64,000 nt of DNA from Demequina sp. NBRC 110055 (GTDB taxonomy: Bacteria > Actinomycetota > Actinomycetes > Actinomycetales > Demequinaceae): contig NZ_BBRL01000004.1 of the NCBI RefSeq assembly GCF_002090135.1, positions 1,054,001 to 1,118,000 of the forward strand. Reading direction: 5' to 3'. Shown here in pieces: positions 16,411 to 25,248 of the stretch (positions are counted from its first letter, which is position 1; every line of letters begins with the position of its first letter). The notes under the pieces are model-generated. The model was given only the letters and a program-made list of their open reading frames with translations, was not told where the DNA came from and did no database searches. The translations under genes and the position numbers were made by a program.

Positions 16411-17013
16411 ATGAGCGACACTGTGCAGGACTTCGATTTCGAGGTGGAGGCGCTGTCCTATATGGACCAGCTCTACGCCGCGGCCCTGCGTATGACACGC
16501 AACGGGGCCGATGCTGAGGACCTGGTCCAGGAGACCTACGCCAAGGCCTTCGCCGCCCAAGACAAGTTCACGCCAGGCACGAACCTCAAGGCGTGGCTGT
16601 ATCGCATCCAGACCAACGCGTTCATCAACACGTACCGCAAGAAGCAGCGCGAGCCCAAGCGCTCCGACGCCGAGCAGGTCGAGGACTGGCAACTCGCAGC
16701 AGCCTCGGAGCACACCAGCACCGGGCTCGTGTCGGCCGAGCAGGAAGCGCTCGAGCGCATTGGTGACGACGACATCAAGGATGCGCTGGATGCGCTCAGC
16801 GAAGACTTCCGCATGGCGGTGTACCTGTCTGACGTCGAGGGCTTTGCCTATAAAGAGATTGCCGAAATTATGGATACCCCCGTGGGAACCGTGATGTCTC
16901 GGCTTCATCGCGGCAGAAAACTGCTGAGGGAACAGTTAAAGGAATACGCGGCCGATCGGGGCTTTACCGACAAGCGACCGGCCGCCAAGAAGGAAAGTAA
17001 GGGAGGTGTGTGA
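16411..17013 (+). CDS. sigR: RNA polymerase sigma factor SigR (ECF family)
   Basis: A 200-residue ECF sigma factor of the SigR/SigH class that directs the disulfide-stress regulon. Region 2 is at about residues 15-80 ([20 protein letters not shown], then [19 protein letters not shown]); region 4 is at 130-185 with a helix-turn-helix ending [18 protein letters not shown]. The next gene encodes its redox-sensitive anti-sigma RsrA, overlapping by one base (TGATG). The frame stays open upstream, so a longer isoform like the one known in Streptomyces is possible but unproven here. The upstream promoter matches SigR's own consensus. Confidence 0.95.
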   Translation: MSDTVQDFDFEVEALSYMDQLYAAALRMTRNGADAEDLVQETYAKAFAAQDKFTPGTNLKAWLYRIQTNAFINTYRKKQREPKRSDAEQVEDWQLAAASEHTSTGLVSAEQEALERIGDDDIKDALDALSEDFRMAVYLSDVEGFAYKEIAEIMDTPVGTVMSRLHRGRKLLREQLKEYAADRGFTDKRPAAKKESKGGV

Positions 17014-17249
17014 TGCCCGGTAGAGAGTGTGAAGAGGCCCTGGATCGGCTGTTCGAGTACATCGACGACGAGCTTCCTCAGGATGAACTGCAGCGCATCG
17101 GTGCGCACCTGAAGACCTGCCCGCCATGCGAGGCAGAGCATCAGATCAAGGAACGCATCAAGAACCTCACCGCGCGTGCCGGGGGCCAGACCGCACCCGA
17201 GGAGATGCGCCAGCGCATCCTCGCGTCGATTCGCTCCGCAAGCGTCTAG
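17013..17249 (+). CDS. rsrA: Redox-sensitive anti-sigma factor RsrA
   Basis: A 78-residue zinc-containing anti-sigma factor (ZAS family) that holds SigR inactive under reducing conditions and releases it when its cysteines form a disulfide. The ligands are visible: Cys6 (GREC), and the H-x3-C-x2-C motif in HLKTCPPC. The ATG overlaps the sigR stop and a GGGAGG ribosome site lies 7 nt upstream inside sigR, so the two proteins are made in step. Confidence 0.94.
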   Translation: MPGRECEEALDRLFEYIDDELPQDELQRIGAHLKTCPPCEAEHQIKERIKNLTARAGGQTAPEEMRQRILASIRSASV

Positions 17250-17263
17250 CCGCGCTCGCGTGG

Positions 17264-17278
17264 CCCGGCAACGCCGGG
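17264..17278 (+). terminator. Short hairpin after rsrA
   Basis: CCCGGC (17264-17269) and GCCGGG (17273-17278) flank a 3-nt loop 14 bp after the rsrA stop. It lacks a T tract and is a possible transcription stop for sigR-rsrA. Confidence 0.4.
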
Positions 17279-17369
17279 TCACCGCGTCGCCGAGCGTGCC
17301 CCGCCCTGAGGTGGGGTTCCCTCGCGACCCTTCTGGCGCATCGGCCCGCCGCCTCCCAGACAACGACGA

Positions 17370-17397
17370 AGCCCGCATCGGAAAACCGATGCGGGCT
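17370..17397 (-). terminator. Terminator of the bL37 gene
   Basis: Perfect 12-bp arms (17370-17381 and 17386-17397) around AAAA, 22 bp past the stop of the minus-strand bL37 gene. On that strand the loop is TTTT and the tail TTCGTCGTTG. It may also stop any read-through from rsrA. Confidence 0.7.
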
Positions 17398-17419
17398 CGT
17401 GCGTGCGTTGCTCTCGCAC

Positions 17420-17494
17420 TTAGGCGTTGGGACGCTTGCCGTGGTTGGCTCCGCCCTTGGCGCGCGCCTTGCGCTTGCGGCCTCGCTTGCTCAT
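17420..17494 (-). CDS. Ribosomal protein bL37 (24 residues)
   Basis: A 24-codon gene reading MSKRGRK, a basic middle, and NHGKRPNA at the end. Eleven of 24 residues are Lys or Arg. This matches the very small large-subunit protein bL37 described in mycobacteria and conserved in actinobacteria as a short peptide ending in NHGKRPN-x. A strong ribosome site (AAGGGGGAA) precedes the ATG at 17494, and a perfect hairpin follows. It is too short for usual gene-finding cut-offs. Protein identity is from pattern memory, but the gene-like signals are clear. Confidence 0.85.
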   Translation of the reverse strand: MSKRGRKRKARAKGGANHGKRPNA

Positions 17495-17616
17495 CGGGTT
17501 CCCCCTTTCTCACGCGCAGCTGACGACTCGACCCTCCATCATCCCACACTCGACTCGTGCACGACGCCTCGCGCCTCTTCCTCAAGAAACAGGCGACTCG
17601 TGCCGATGGGTCAGGC

Positions 17617-18708
17617 GTGAGTGAGCAGCAGCCTGCATCCGTGATCCCGTTCCTCCACGCCCTCGCGTCGACGGGAGGATCCGACCTGCACTGCAAGGTG
17701 GGCTCGGCCCCGCGCATCCGCGTCGACGGGCGCCTGCGCAAGTTGCAGGTGCCGCCGCTGACGGCCGAGGACACCCGGCACATGGTCGCGCAGGTGCTGC
17801 CGGAGGACCTGGTCGCCCAGTTCCGCGACACCCACGAGGCGGACTTCGCATTCTCGCTGTCGGGCGTGGGACGCTTCCGCGTCAACACGTATGTCGCGCG
17901 CGGCACCGACTGTCTGGTGTTCCGTCGCGTCGCCGTGGGTGCGACCCCGTGGGAGGAGCTCGGGCTGCCGCAGGTCATCGCGGACCTCGCGCTCGAGCCG
18001 CGCGGCCTGGTGCTCGTGACCGGCCCGACCGGCTCGGGCAAGACCACCACGCTCGCTTCCATGATCGACCTCATCAACACGCTGCGCGAGGTCAACATCA
18101 TCACCATCGAGGACCCCATCGAGGTCCTCCACAAGGACAAGAAGGCGATCATCTCGCAGCGCGAGGTGCGCTCCGACACGCTCGACTTCACCGCCGCGCT
18201 CCGTGGCGCGATGCGTCAGGACCCCGACGTCATCCTGATCGGTGAGATGCGCGACATCGAGACCGTGCGTGCGGCTTTGTCCGCAGCCGAGACCGGTCAC
18301 CTCGTGCTCGCCACCTTGCACACCGTGGACGCGCAGGACACCATCAACCGCATCATCGACTTCTTCACCCCGCACGAGCAGGGCCAGGTGCGCGCCACGC
18401 TCGCCGAGACGTTGCGTGGCATCGTGTCCCAGCGCCTGATCCGCAAGGCCGACGGCAACGGTCGCACCCTCGCCGCCGAGGTCATGGTCAACCACGGCCG
18501 TATCGCCGAGGCGATCGTCGACCCGTCGAGCCAGCCGCCCATCTTGGACCTCATCGCCGACGGCGAGTATTACAAGATGCAGACCTTCGACCAGCACCTG
18601 TTCCGCCTCGTCGCGGACGGCTCGGTCACGCTCGACGATGCGGTGTCGATCGCCTCGCGCCCGCACGACCTCACCGTGACGCTGAAGAACGCGGGTGTGA
18701 TCGCGTAA
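17617..18708 (+). CDS. pilT: PilT-type twitching/retraction ATPase
   Basis: A hexameric secretion-superfamily ATPase (about 363 residues) that powers type IV pilus retraction. It shows the GSDLHCKVGSAPRIRVDG entry, Walker A GPTGSGKTTTLAS (near residue 137), an Asp box in ITIEDPIEVLH, Walker B DPDVILIGEMRD, and the His box TGHLVLATLHT. GTG 17617 fits the family's N-terminal length; an in-frame GTG at 17557 would add 20 residues. No other pilus genes lie nearby, so it may serve a pilus encoded elsewhere. It converges on the SGNH gene across a long inverted repeat. Confidence 0.9.
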   Translation: MSEQQPASVIPFLHALASTGGSDLHCKVGSAPRIRVDGRLRKLQVPPLTAEDTRHMVAQVLPEDLVAQFRDTHEADFAFSLSGVGRFRVNTYVARGTDCLVFRRVAVGATPWEELGLPQVIADLALEPRGLVLVTGPTGSGKTTTLASMIDLINTLREVNIITIEDPIEVLHKDKKAIISQREVRSDTLDFTAALRGAMRQDPDVILIGEMRDIETVRAALSAAETGHLVLATLHTVDAQDTINRIIDFFTPHEQGQVRATLAETLRGIVSQRLIRKADGNGRTLAAEVMVNHGRIAEAIVDPSSQPPILDLIADGEYYKMQTFDQHLFRLVADGSVTLDDAVSIASRPHDLTVTLKNAGVIA

Positions 18709-18728
18709 GGCCGGGTGTCCCGTCCGGG

Positions 18729-18874
18729 GTCCTGCCCCCTATGGGACGCTCACCGTTGCTCTCAGCACTTTCGTGCGCGCTATGGGACCGTCACCGACTG
18801 CCTGCGCGGTGAATGTCCCACAGGACGCACAGAAGTCGTCAGAGCGACGGTGGTTGTCCCATGGGGCGCAGGGC
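18729..18874. repeat. 146-bp imperfect inverted repeat between convergent genes
   Basis: Arms 18729-18796 and 18807-18874 face each other around a 10-nt centre (18797-18806). By hand about 51 of 68 positions pair. Each arm carries two copies of a 15-bp unit, ATGGGAC-n2-(T)CACCG, at 18741 and 18782 and inverted at 18807 and 18848; units in each arm are 41 bp apart. No protein is apparent. It may be a folded non-coding repeat (REP or MITE-like), a structured RNA or a bidirectional terminator. The symmetry is seen directly; the role is unknown. Confidence 0.65.
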
Positions 18875-18907
18875 GCAAAGCGCGGGACGCAGGGGTGAGC
18901 GAGCCGC

Positions 18908-19516
18908 TCAGTTCTCGGCGCGCGCGGGCTCGACGCCCAGCCACGAGTGCCACGTCGAGTGCAGCACGAGCCAGGCCATGAGGCCGTAGCCGGCCTGCAG
19001 CGGCACCTCGCCGCCGGAGGCGTCCATGTCGGTGGCCCACTGCTCGTGGCGGGCCAGCGGCCCGTACATGTCGATGAAGGGCACGTCGCGACGCGCGGCG
19101 GCCTCCTCGGTCAGCGCGGCGTACTCGGCCAGCGTGCGCTTGTCGGCGGCCGCGATGGGCGGGGGCCCCGCGATCATGGCGCGAAAGCCCAGGCCAGACG
19201 CGCGGTCAAGCGTGTTCGCTAGGTGCAGGCGCGTCATCGTGGGGGAGACCCCGCGGGCCACGTCGTGGCGGCCCAGCGCGAAGATCACGAAGTTCTGCGT
19301 GGACGAGGCGTCGTCGTGGCCCACGCGGCGCAGCGCCTCCTCGTCCCAGCGGCCCGAGAGCTCGGCCGTGGTCTCGCCGGGCACGGCGAGCGTGTGGAAA
19401 CGCAGGTCCGCCGCGAGTGGGGCGGTGCGGGCCGCGACACGGCCGGTCCAGCCCAGGGCCTTGGGATCGCCCTGACCCGCGACCAGCTCGTCGCCCACGA
19501 AGAATACGTTCCTCAT
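18908..19516 (-). CDS. SGNH/GDSL-fold protein lacking the catalytic residues
   Basis: A 202-residue SGNH-fold protein. Block I, normally GDS, reads [10 protein letters not shown], with Glu where the nucleophilic Ser should be. The Gly-x-Asn-Asp block reads [10 protein letters not shown]. Block V, normally DGxHP before a Gly-Tyr, reads [12 protein letters not shown], so the Asp and His are also missing. It is therefore probably a binding or structural protein rather than an esterase. Its ATG overlaps the kgd stop (ATGA), so it is co-translated with kgd. No signal peptide is present. Confidence 0.8.
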   Translation of the reverse strand: MRNVFFVGDELVAGQGDPKALGWTGRVAARTAPLAADLRFHTLAVPGETTAELSGRWDEEALRRVGHDDASSTQNFVIFALGRHDVARGVSPTMTRLHLANTLDRASGLGFRAMIAGPPPIAAADKRTLAEYAALTEEAAARRDVPFIDMYGPLARHEQWATDMDASGGEVPLQAGYGLMAWLVLHSTWHSWLGVEPARAEN

Positions 19517-22500
19517 CGCTGGAAGGCCCTCTCGACGACGTCGGCCTGCTCGGCCTGGTGCCGCGAGCTGAGGCCCGATGCCGGGGAGGCCGAGGCGTGA
19601 CGGGTGACGCCTCGCACCTCGCGGCCGATGACGTGCGGCAACGCGTGCGCGAGGTACGTCCACGCGCCCTGGTTGCGCGGCTCCTCCTGGACCCACACGA
19701 TCTCCGCGTCGCCGAACGGTGCGAGCGCCGCCTGGATGGCGTCGTGGTCGAGCGGGTAGAGCTGCTCGAGGCGCAGGATGGCCGTCGACGTGTCGCCGTC
19801 CTTCTCGCGCTTGGAGGCGAGGTCGTAGTACACCTTGCCCGCACACAGCAGCACGCGGGTCACGCCCGAGGGGTCGACGAGGTCGCCGATGATCGGCTGG
19901 AACGTGCCGGTCGTGAAGTCCTCGACGTCCGAGCTTGCCGCGCGCAGGCGCAGCATCGACTTGGGCGTGAACACCACGAGGGGGCGGCGCGGACGCTGGT
20001 AGGCCTGGCGGCGCAGCAGGTGGAAGTAGGACGCCGGGGTCGACGGCATGGCCGCGATCATGTTGTCCTCGGCACACAACTGGAGGAAGCGCTCGGGGCG
20101 TGCGGACGAGTGGTCCGGTCCCTGGCCCTCGTAGCCGTGAGGCAGCAGCAGCACCACGGAGGACGACTGTCCCCACTTCTGCTCGGCCGACGAGATGAAC
20201 TCGTCGATGATGGTCTGGGCGCCGTTGACGAAGTCGCCGAACTGCGCCTCCCACAGGGTGAGCGCGTCGGGGCGCTCGACGGAGTACCCGTACTCAAAGC
20301 CCAGGCACGCGTACTCGGACAGCGACGAGTCGTAGATGTGCAGTCGCGCCTGGTCCGAGGCGAGGTACTGCAGTGGCGTCCACTCGGCGCCGGTGGCGCG
20401 GTCGTGGAAGACCGCGTGTCGCTGCACGAAGGTGCCGCGGCGCGCGTCCTGGCCGGCCAGGCGCACGGGGACGCCCTCCTGCAGCAGCGAGCCGAAGGCG
20501 AGGATCTCTCCGTAGCCCCAGTCGATGCCTCCCTCGCGGCTCATCGCCTCGCGGCGCTCGAGCAGCTTGGCGAGCTTGGGGTGGACGGCGAAGCCCTCGG
20601 GAGGGCGCGTGTGAGCGCGGCCGATGCGCTCGACCTGGCCCTGGGAGACGGCCGTCTGCCAGCCGACCATCACGCCGGCATCGGACGACTGCGAGGACGG
20701 CAGTTCGAGGCCCGAGATGGACTCGGTGTCGGTGCCAGAGAAGCCCTCGCGGGTCTCGAGGAACACGCGCTCGAGCTGAGCGAGGTAGTCCTGCGAGACC
20801 GCCTCGGCCTCCTCCTCGGTGATGTCGCCGCGGCGGATGAGGGACTCGGTGTAGAGGTGGCGCACGGAGCGCTTGCCCTCGATGAGGTCGTACATGCGCG
20901 GCTGCGTCATCGAGGGGTCGTCGCCCTCGTTGTGACCGCGACGGCGGTAGCAGACCATGTCGATGATGACGTCGCGACCAAAGGCTTCGCGGTACTCGAA
21001 GGCCAGGCGCGCGGCACGCACCACGGCCTCGGGGTCGTCGCCATTCACGTGCAGGATGGGGATCTGGTAGCCCTTGGCGAGGTCCGTGCAGTAGCGCGTG
21101 GAGCGCGAGTCGCCCGGTCCCGTGGTGAAGCCCACCTGGTTGTTGATGATGACGTGGACGGTGCCGCCGGTCTTGTAGCCGCGCAGGCCCGCAAGGTTCA
21201 ACGTCTCCATGACCACGCCCTGGCCCGCGAAGGCCGCGTCGCCGTGCACCAGCACGGGCAGCACCGGGAAGCCCTCAGTGGCCGGGTCGGCGCCCAACTG
21301 GTCGAGCTTGGCGCGCACGATGCCCTCGAGGACCGGGTTCACGGCCTCGAGGTGTGAGGGGTTGGCCGCAAGGTAGACGTTGGTGGTCGCGCCGGTCTCG
21401 GCGGTGAAGGTGCCCTCGGTGCCGAGGTGGTACTTCACGTCACCGGAGCCCTGCACCGAGCCGGGGACGGCCGTGCCGTCGAACTCGGAGAAGATCTGCG
21501 AGTAAGACTTGCCGGCGAGGTTCGCGAGCACGTTGAGGCGGCCGCGGTGGGCCATGCCGATGCAGACCTCCTGGATGCCGGCCTCGGCGGCCGAGGACAT
21601 CACGGCGTCCAGCAGCGGGATCAGCGACTCGCCGCCCTCGAGCGAGAAGCGCTTCTGGCCCACGTACTTGGTCTGGAGGAACGCCTCGAAGGCCTCGGCG
21701 GCGTTGAGGCGGCGCAGGATGCGGAGGTGCTCCTCGGGGGCGGGCTTGGTGTAGCCCACCTCAAGCCGCTCCTGCAGCCACTGGCGCTGCGTGCGATCCG
21801 CGATGTGCATGTACTCGATGCCGATGGTGCGGCAGTACGCGTCGCGCAGCAGGCCGAGCACATCGCGCATCTTCCAGCGGTCCTTGCCGCCGAAGTCGCC
21901 CGTCGCGTAGACGCGGTCCAGGTCCCACAGCGTGAGGCCGTGGGTCTGGACGTCGAGGTCGGGGTGCTTGCGGATGCGGGTCGACAGCGGGTCGACGTCC
22001 GCCATAAGGTGGCCGCGTGAGCGGTAGGCGTGGATGAGCTCGGCGATGCGCGCGGGCTTGGCGGCCTCAGCCGTCTCGTTGGTGGCGGCGTCCTGGATCC
22101 AGCGAACCGGCTCGTAGGGCACGCGCAGCGCGGTGAAGACGCGGTCGAAGAACCCGTCGAGGCCCAGCAGCTTCTTGTGCACCAGCGCGAGGAACTCGCC
22201 CGACTGGGCACCCTGAATGACGCGGTGGTCGTAGGTCGAGGTGAGCGTCATCACCTTGGACACGCCCAGGCGGGTCACGGTGTCGAGGGACGCGCCCTGG
22301 AACTCCGCGGGGTAGTCCATGGCACCCACGCCGATGATGGTGCCCTGGCCGCCCATGAGGCGCGGCACCGAGTGCACGGTGCCGATGGTGCCCGGGTTTG
22401 TCAGCGTGATGGTGGTGCCCTGGAAGTCGCTTGCCTGCAACGAGCCGGCACGCGCGCGCTTGACGACGTCCTCGTACCCCGCGAAGAAGGTCGCGAAGTT

Positions 22501-23340
22501 CATCTTGTCCGCGTCCTTGACGTTCGGCACCAGGAGCTGGCGCGAGCCGTCGGGCTTGGCGAGGTCGATCGCGAGGCCGAAGTTGATGTGCTCGGGGGTG
22601 CTGACGGCGGGCTTGCCGTCGTCCTCGACATAGGCGGCGTTCATCGCGGGCAGCTCGGCGAGCGCCTCCACGATCGCGTAGCCGATCAGGTGCGTGAACG
22701 ACACCTTGCCGCCGCGCGTGCGCGTGAGGTGGTTGTTGATCACGATGCGGTTGTCGATCAGCAGCTTCGCGGGAATGGTGCGCACCGAGGTGGCGGTCGG
22801 CACCTCAAGTGACGCCTCCATGTTCGCCACCACGCGTGCCGCCGGCCCGCGCAGGCGCTCGACGCCGCTCTTGACGTCCTTGGCGCTCAGCAGCTGGTGG
22901 TCATCGCGCTGCAGGTACGAGGCGAAGGGAGCCTGGGCGGTCGCGATGGGCTGCGTAGGAGGCTGCTCCGTTGTGGCCGATGCCGTGGCCGGCTGGGCGG
23001 GAGAGACGGCCGATGCCGCACTCGCCTCGGGCGAGGGCGTCGCCGGTTCGGCGGCCGGGGTGGGGGCGGGCGTGCTGGACGCGGCGGCGCTGGCGGCCGG
23101 TGCGGCCGGGCTCGGCGCCGACTTTGCCGCCGAGGCGTCGGTGGCGGCGGGGGCGATGACGACCTTCTTCGCGCTCTCGCCTGCGTCCGCCGCGGGCACC
23201 TCGGAGGGCTTCGGCGGAGCGACGCTGGGGCTCGCCTGCGTACTGCCGGAGCCCACGATCAGTGAGGCCACGGACGGCGCATCGGCGGGCCGGGAGACGG
23301 TGGTGCGTTCGATATCAGGCGAGGAAGTGTCGGTAGACAC
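19513..23340 (-). CDS. kgd: Multifunctional 2-oxoglutarate decarboxylase/dehydrogenase E1-E2 fusion
   Basis: A 1,275-residue thiamine-diphosphate enzyme of the TCA cycle. From the N-terminus: a long Ala/Pro/Ser-rich linker (about 1-140), an E2-type succinyltransferase domain (about 145-385, with [19 protein letters not shown] and the catalytic-loop [11 protein letters not shown]), and the E1 domains (about 410-1275, with [16 protein letters not shown] and the ThDP region [17 protein letters not shown]). The GTG at 23340 is the only possible start after the upstream TGA. The roughly 40-residue N-terminal segment of most homologues (NEWLVDE-type) is absent. The downstream SGNH gene overlaps its stop codon. 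Confidence 0.95.
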   Translation of the reverse strand: MSTDTSSPDIERTTVSRPADAPSVASLIVGSGSTQASPSVAPPKPSEVPAADAGESAKKVVIAPAATDASAAKSAPSPAAPAASAAASSTPAPTPAAEPATPSPEASAASAVSPAQPATASATTEQPPTQPIATAQAPFASYLQRDDHQLLSAKDVKSGVERLRGPAARVVANMEASLEVPTATSVRTIPAKLLIDNRIVINNHLTRTRGGKVSFTHLIGYAIVEALAELPAMNAAYVEDDGKPAVSTPEHINFGLAIDLAKPDGSRQLLVPNVKDADKMNFATFFAGYEDVVKRARAGSLQASDFQGTTITLTNPGTIGTVHSVPRLMGGQGTIIGVGAMDYPAEFQGASLDTVTRLGVSKVMTLTSTYDHRVIQGAQSGEFLALVHKKLLGLDGFFDRVFTALRVPYEPVRWIQDAATNETAEAAKPARIAELIHAYRSRGHLMADVDPLSTRIRKHPDLDVQTHGLTLWDLDRVYATGDFGGKDRWKMRDVLGLLRDAYCRTIGIEYMHIADRTQRQWLQERLEVGYTKPAPEEHLRILRRLNAAEAFEAFLQTKYVGQKRFSLEGGESLIPLLDAVMSSAAEAGIQEVCIGMAHRGRLNVLANLAGKSYSQIFSEFDGTAVPGSVQGSGDVKYHLGTEGTFTAETGATTNVYLAANPSHLEAVNPVLEGIVRAKLDQLGADPATEGFPVLPVLVHGDAAFAGQGVVMETLNLAGLRGYKTGGTVHVIINNQVGFTTGPGDSRSTRYCTDLAKGYQIPILHVNGDDPEAVVRAARLAFEYREAFGRDVIIDMVCYRRRGHNEGDDPSMTQPRMYDLIEGKRSVRHLYTESLIRRGDITEEEAEAVSQDYLAQLERVFLETREGFSGTDTESISGLELPSSQSSDAGVMVGWQTAVSQGQVERIGRAHTRPPEGFAVHPKLAKLLERREAMSREGGIDWGYGEILAFGSLLQEGVPVRLAGQDARRGTFVQRHAVFHDRATGAEWTPLQYLASDQARLHIYDSSLSEYACLGFEYGYSVERPDALTLWEAQFGDFVNGAQTIIDEFISSAEQKWGQSSSVVLLLPHGYEGQGPDHSSARPERFLQLCAEDNMIAAMPSTPASYFHLLRRQAYQRPRRPLVVFTPKSMLRLRAASSDVEDFTTGTFQPIIGDLVDPSGVTRVLLCAGKVYYDLASKREKDGDTSTAILRLEQLYPLDHDAIQAALAPFGDAEIVWVQEEPRNQGAWTYLAHALPHVIGREVRGVTRHASASPASGLSSRHQAEQADVVERAFQR

Positions 23341-23445
23341 AGCGGGACCGCTCGCTTTCTTGGCGCTGTAGCGTCAGATACGTCAGTGTGATCGTGCCCC
23401 AGCCTAGTCGCTGTGTCCCGATGCTCAACACCCGGCCCGCGCGCC

Positions 23446-24252
23446 TCAGGTGAGGTCGCGACGGAAGGTCGTGAGCCACCCGATCACGGCGGCCACCGCT
23501 CCGTAGGCCAGCAGCACAGCGAAGCCCGCCCACGGCGCCAGGAGGTCGCCCGCGCCGGTCGACGAATAGAACGAGGCGCCCACCATGGCGTCCCCCGCGG
23601 CGCCGGGCAGATAGGCGGCGACTCCGGCGAGGGGTTCGATGAGCCCGAGCACCAGTCGCAGGATCGGCTCGACCAGCTGGGTCCAGCCGATCAGGGCGAC
23701 GATGACCGCCACCTGGTGCGGCACCGCCGCACCGAGGCCGACGCCCACGAAACCCCAGACCGTGAGCGCGACGACGCCCATCCCGATCGACCCCCACATC
23801 GAGGCGTCGTCAAGGTAGGTCGGTGAGCCGGCCACAAGGAGGCCGGTCGCGCCGGTAGCCACGGCGCCCGCCATACCCGCCACGCCATACACCGCCGCCA
23901 TAGGCAGGACGGCGATCATCTTGGCGGTGATGATGCGGCCCCGGTGCGGATCGGCCAATACGGTCGTGTCGATGGTGCGGTGGCGCACCTCGCCCGTGAC
24001 CGCCAGCGCGCCCAGGATCGCGGGGAAGACGTAGCCGAAGGACACGGCGAGCCCATAGATGGTGGCCGCCATCGAGCGATCGTCCATCCCGGGAGGAGCG
24101 GCGCTGTCGCCCCCCAGCTGATCGGCAAACGCGAAGGAGAACGCGACGATGCCGGCCATGAACGCCGCCCCCGCGATCATGCAGGCCAGCAGCACCCACC
24201 ACAGGCGCGTGGTGAGGAGCTTGCGCCACTCGGACGCCAGCGCGGCGGTCAT
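23446..24252 (-). CDS. ABC transporter permease (ABC-2 type)
   Basis: A 268-residue membrane protein with six hydrophobic segments and the entry ALASEWRKLLTTRLWWVLLA, typical of two-component ABC-2 exporters. It pairs with the ATPase whose stop codon it overlaps (ATGA). Such pairs export peptides, lipids or drugs; the cargo is unknown. The gene ends 105 bp before the kgd start on the same strand. Confidence 0.87.
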   Translation of the reverse strand: MTAALASEWRKLLTTRLWWVLLACMIAGAAFMAGIVAFSFAFADQLGGDSAAPPGMDDRSMAATIYGLAVSFGYVFPAILGALAVTGEVRHRTIDTTVLADPHRGRIITAKMIAVLPMAAVYGVAGMAGAVATGATGLLVAGSPTYLDDASMWGSIGMGVVALTVWGFVGVGLGAAVPHQVAVIVALIGWTQLVEPILRLVLGLIEPLAGVAAYLPGAAGDAMVGASFYSSTGAGDLLAPWAGFAVLLAYGAVAAVIGWLTTFRRDLT

Positions 24253-25154
24253 CGGATCCCCTCCGTCGTGGCCGTGAGTCTGAGGAAGAGGTCCTCGAGG
24301 CTTTCGCCCTCGTCGGACAGCCCGTGTACCTCGAGCCCGTCGGCAAAGGCGGCCGCCCCGACCTCGGCCGCCGTGACCCCGACGATGCGCGCCCGGTTGG
24401 CCGTCTCGACGGTCCCGGCCTCACCGAAACGGGACCTGACAAACGCGGCCAACGCCACGGCATCGGGCGACCTCAGTGTGGCGCCGGGGCGAGTCATCGC
24501 ACGCAGGTCGTCGAGAGACGAGTGATGGCGCAGCCGCCCGCCGGAGATGATCACCACATCGTCGACGGTCTGCTCGACCTCGCTGAGCATGTGCGAGGAC
24601 AGCAGCACGGTGCCGCCCTCGTCGGCGAAGGCGCGTAAGAAGGAACGCAGCCAACGGATCCCCGCAGGGTCGAGCCCGTTGGCGGACTCGTCCAGCACCA
24701 GCACGCTGGGATCGCCCAGCAACGCGGTGGCGAGCCCCAGGCGTTGGCGCATTCCCAGCGAGTAGCCGCCCACGCGGCGGCGTGCGGCGTCGGTCATGCC
24801 CACCATCGCGAGGACCTCGTCGCACCGGGCGTCATCAACCCCGACCACGGGCGCGTACACGCGGAGGTGGTCGCGGGCGGAGCGGCCCGGGTGGAACGCT
24901 CCCTCGAACTGTGCGCCGATCACGGACGCGGGCCGAGCGATGTCCACATAGGAACGCCCGCCGAAGGTGGCGGTGCCGGCCGTCGCGGTCGCAAGCCCCA
25001 CGAGAATCCTGAGGGTGGTCGACTTGCCGGCACCGTTGGGGCCGAGGAACCCGGTGACGCGCCCGGGCTGGGCGGTGAACGAGAGGTCCTCGACGGCGGT
25101 GACGGCGCCGTAGCGCTTCGTCACGCCGTCGACCTCGATGGCCTGCTGGTGCAC
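24249..25154 (-). CDS. ABC transporter ATP-binding protein
   Basis: A 301-residue ATPase with Walker A GPNGAGKSTTLRI (near residue 37), signature YSLGMRQRLGLATALLGD and Walker B VLVLDES. The canonical Pro after DE is Ser here. A C-terminal extension of about 80 residues is typical of ABC-2 exporters. The GTG start at 25154 lies 94 bp from the divergent CNNM gene. Translation is coupled to the permease gene by a 4-base overlap. Confidence 0.9.
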   Translation of the reverse strand: MHQQAIEVDGVTKRYGAVTAVEDLSFTAQPGRVTGFLGPNGAGKSTTLRILVGLATATAGTATFGGRSYVDIARPASVIGAQFEGAFHPGRSARDHLRVYAPVVGVDDARCDEVLAMVGMTDAARRRVGGYSLGMRQRLGLATALLGDPSVLVLDESANGLDPAGIRWLRSFLRAFADEGGTVLLSSHMLSEVEQTVDDVVIISGGRLRHHSSLDDLRAMTRPGATLRSPDAVALAAFVRSRFGEAGTVETANRARIVGVTAAEVGAAAFADGLEVHGLSDEGESLEDLFLRLTATTEGIR

Positions 25155-25248
25155 GCGTTCCCCTTCCGTGGCGACGTGGAACTCTGTCGATGCTAACGAC
25201 CGATGGCTATGCTGGCGGGACTATGGACTATCCGAGTTCGCGCCTCAG

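Noticed and set aside
16116-16420. A riboswitch or long structured leader ahead of sigR
   Set aside because: The gap is explained by the SigR promoter and a short untranslated leader; no riboswitch-like conserved core was seen.
19417-21357. Long plus-strand open frame opposite kgd
   Set aside because: It is low-complexity Arg/Ala/Gly-rich protein typical of the shadow frame in high-GC genes; kgd on the other strand is certain.
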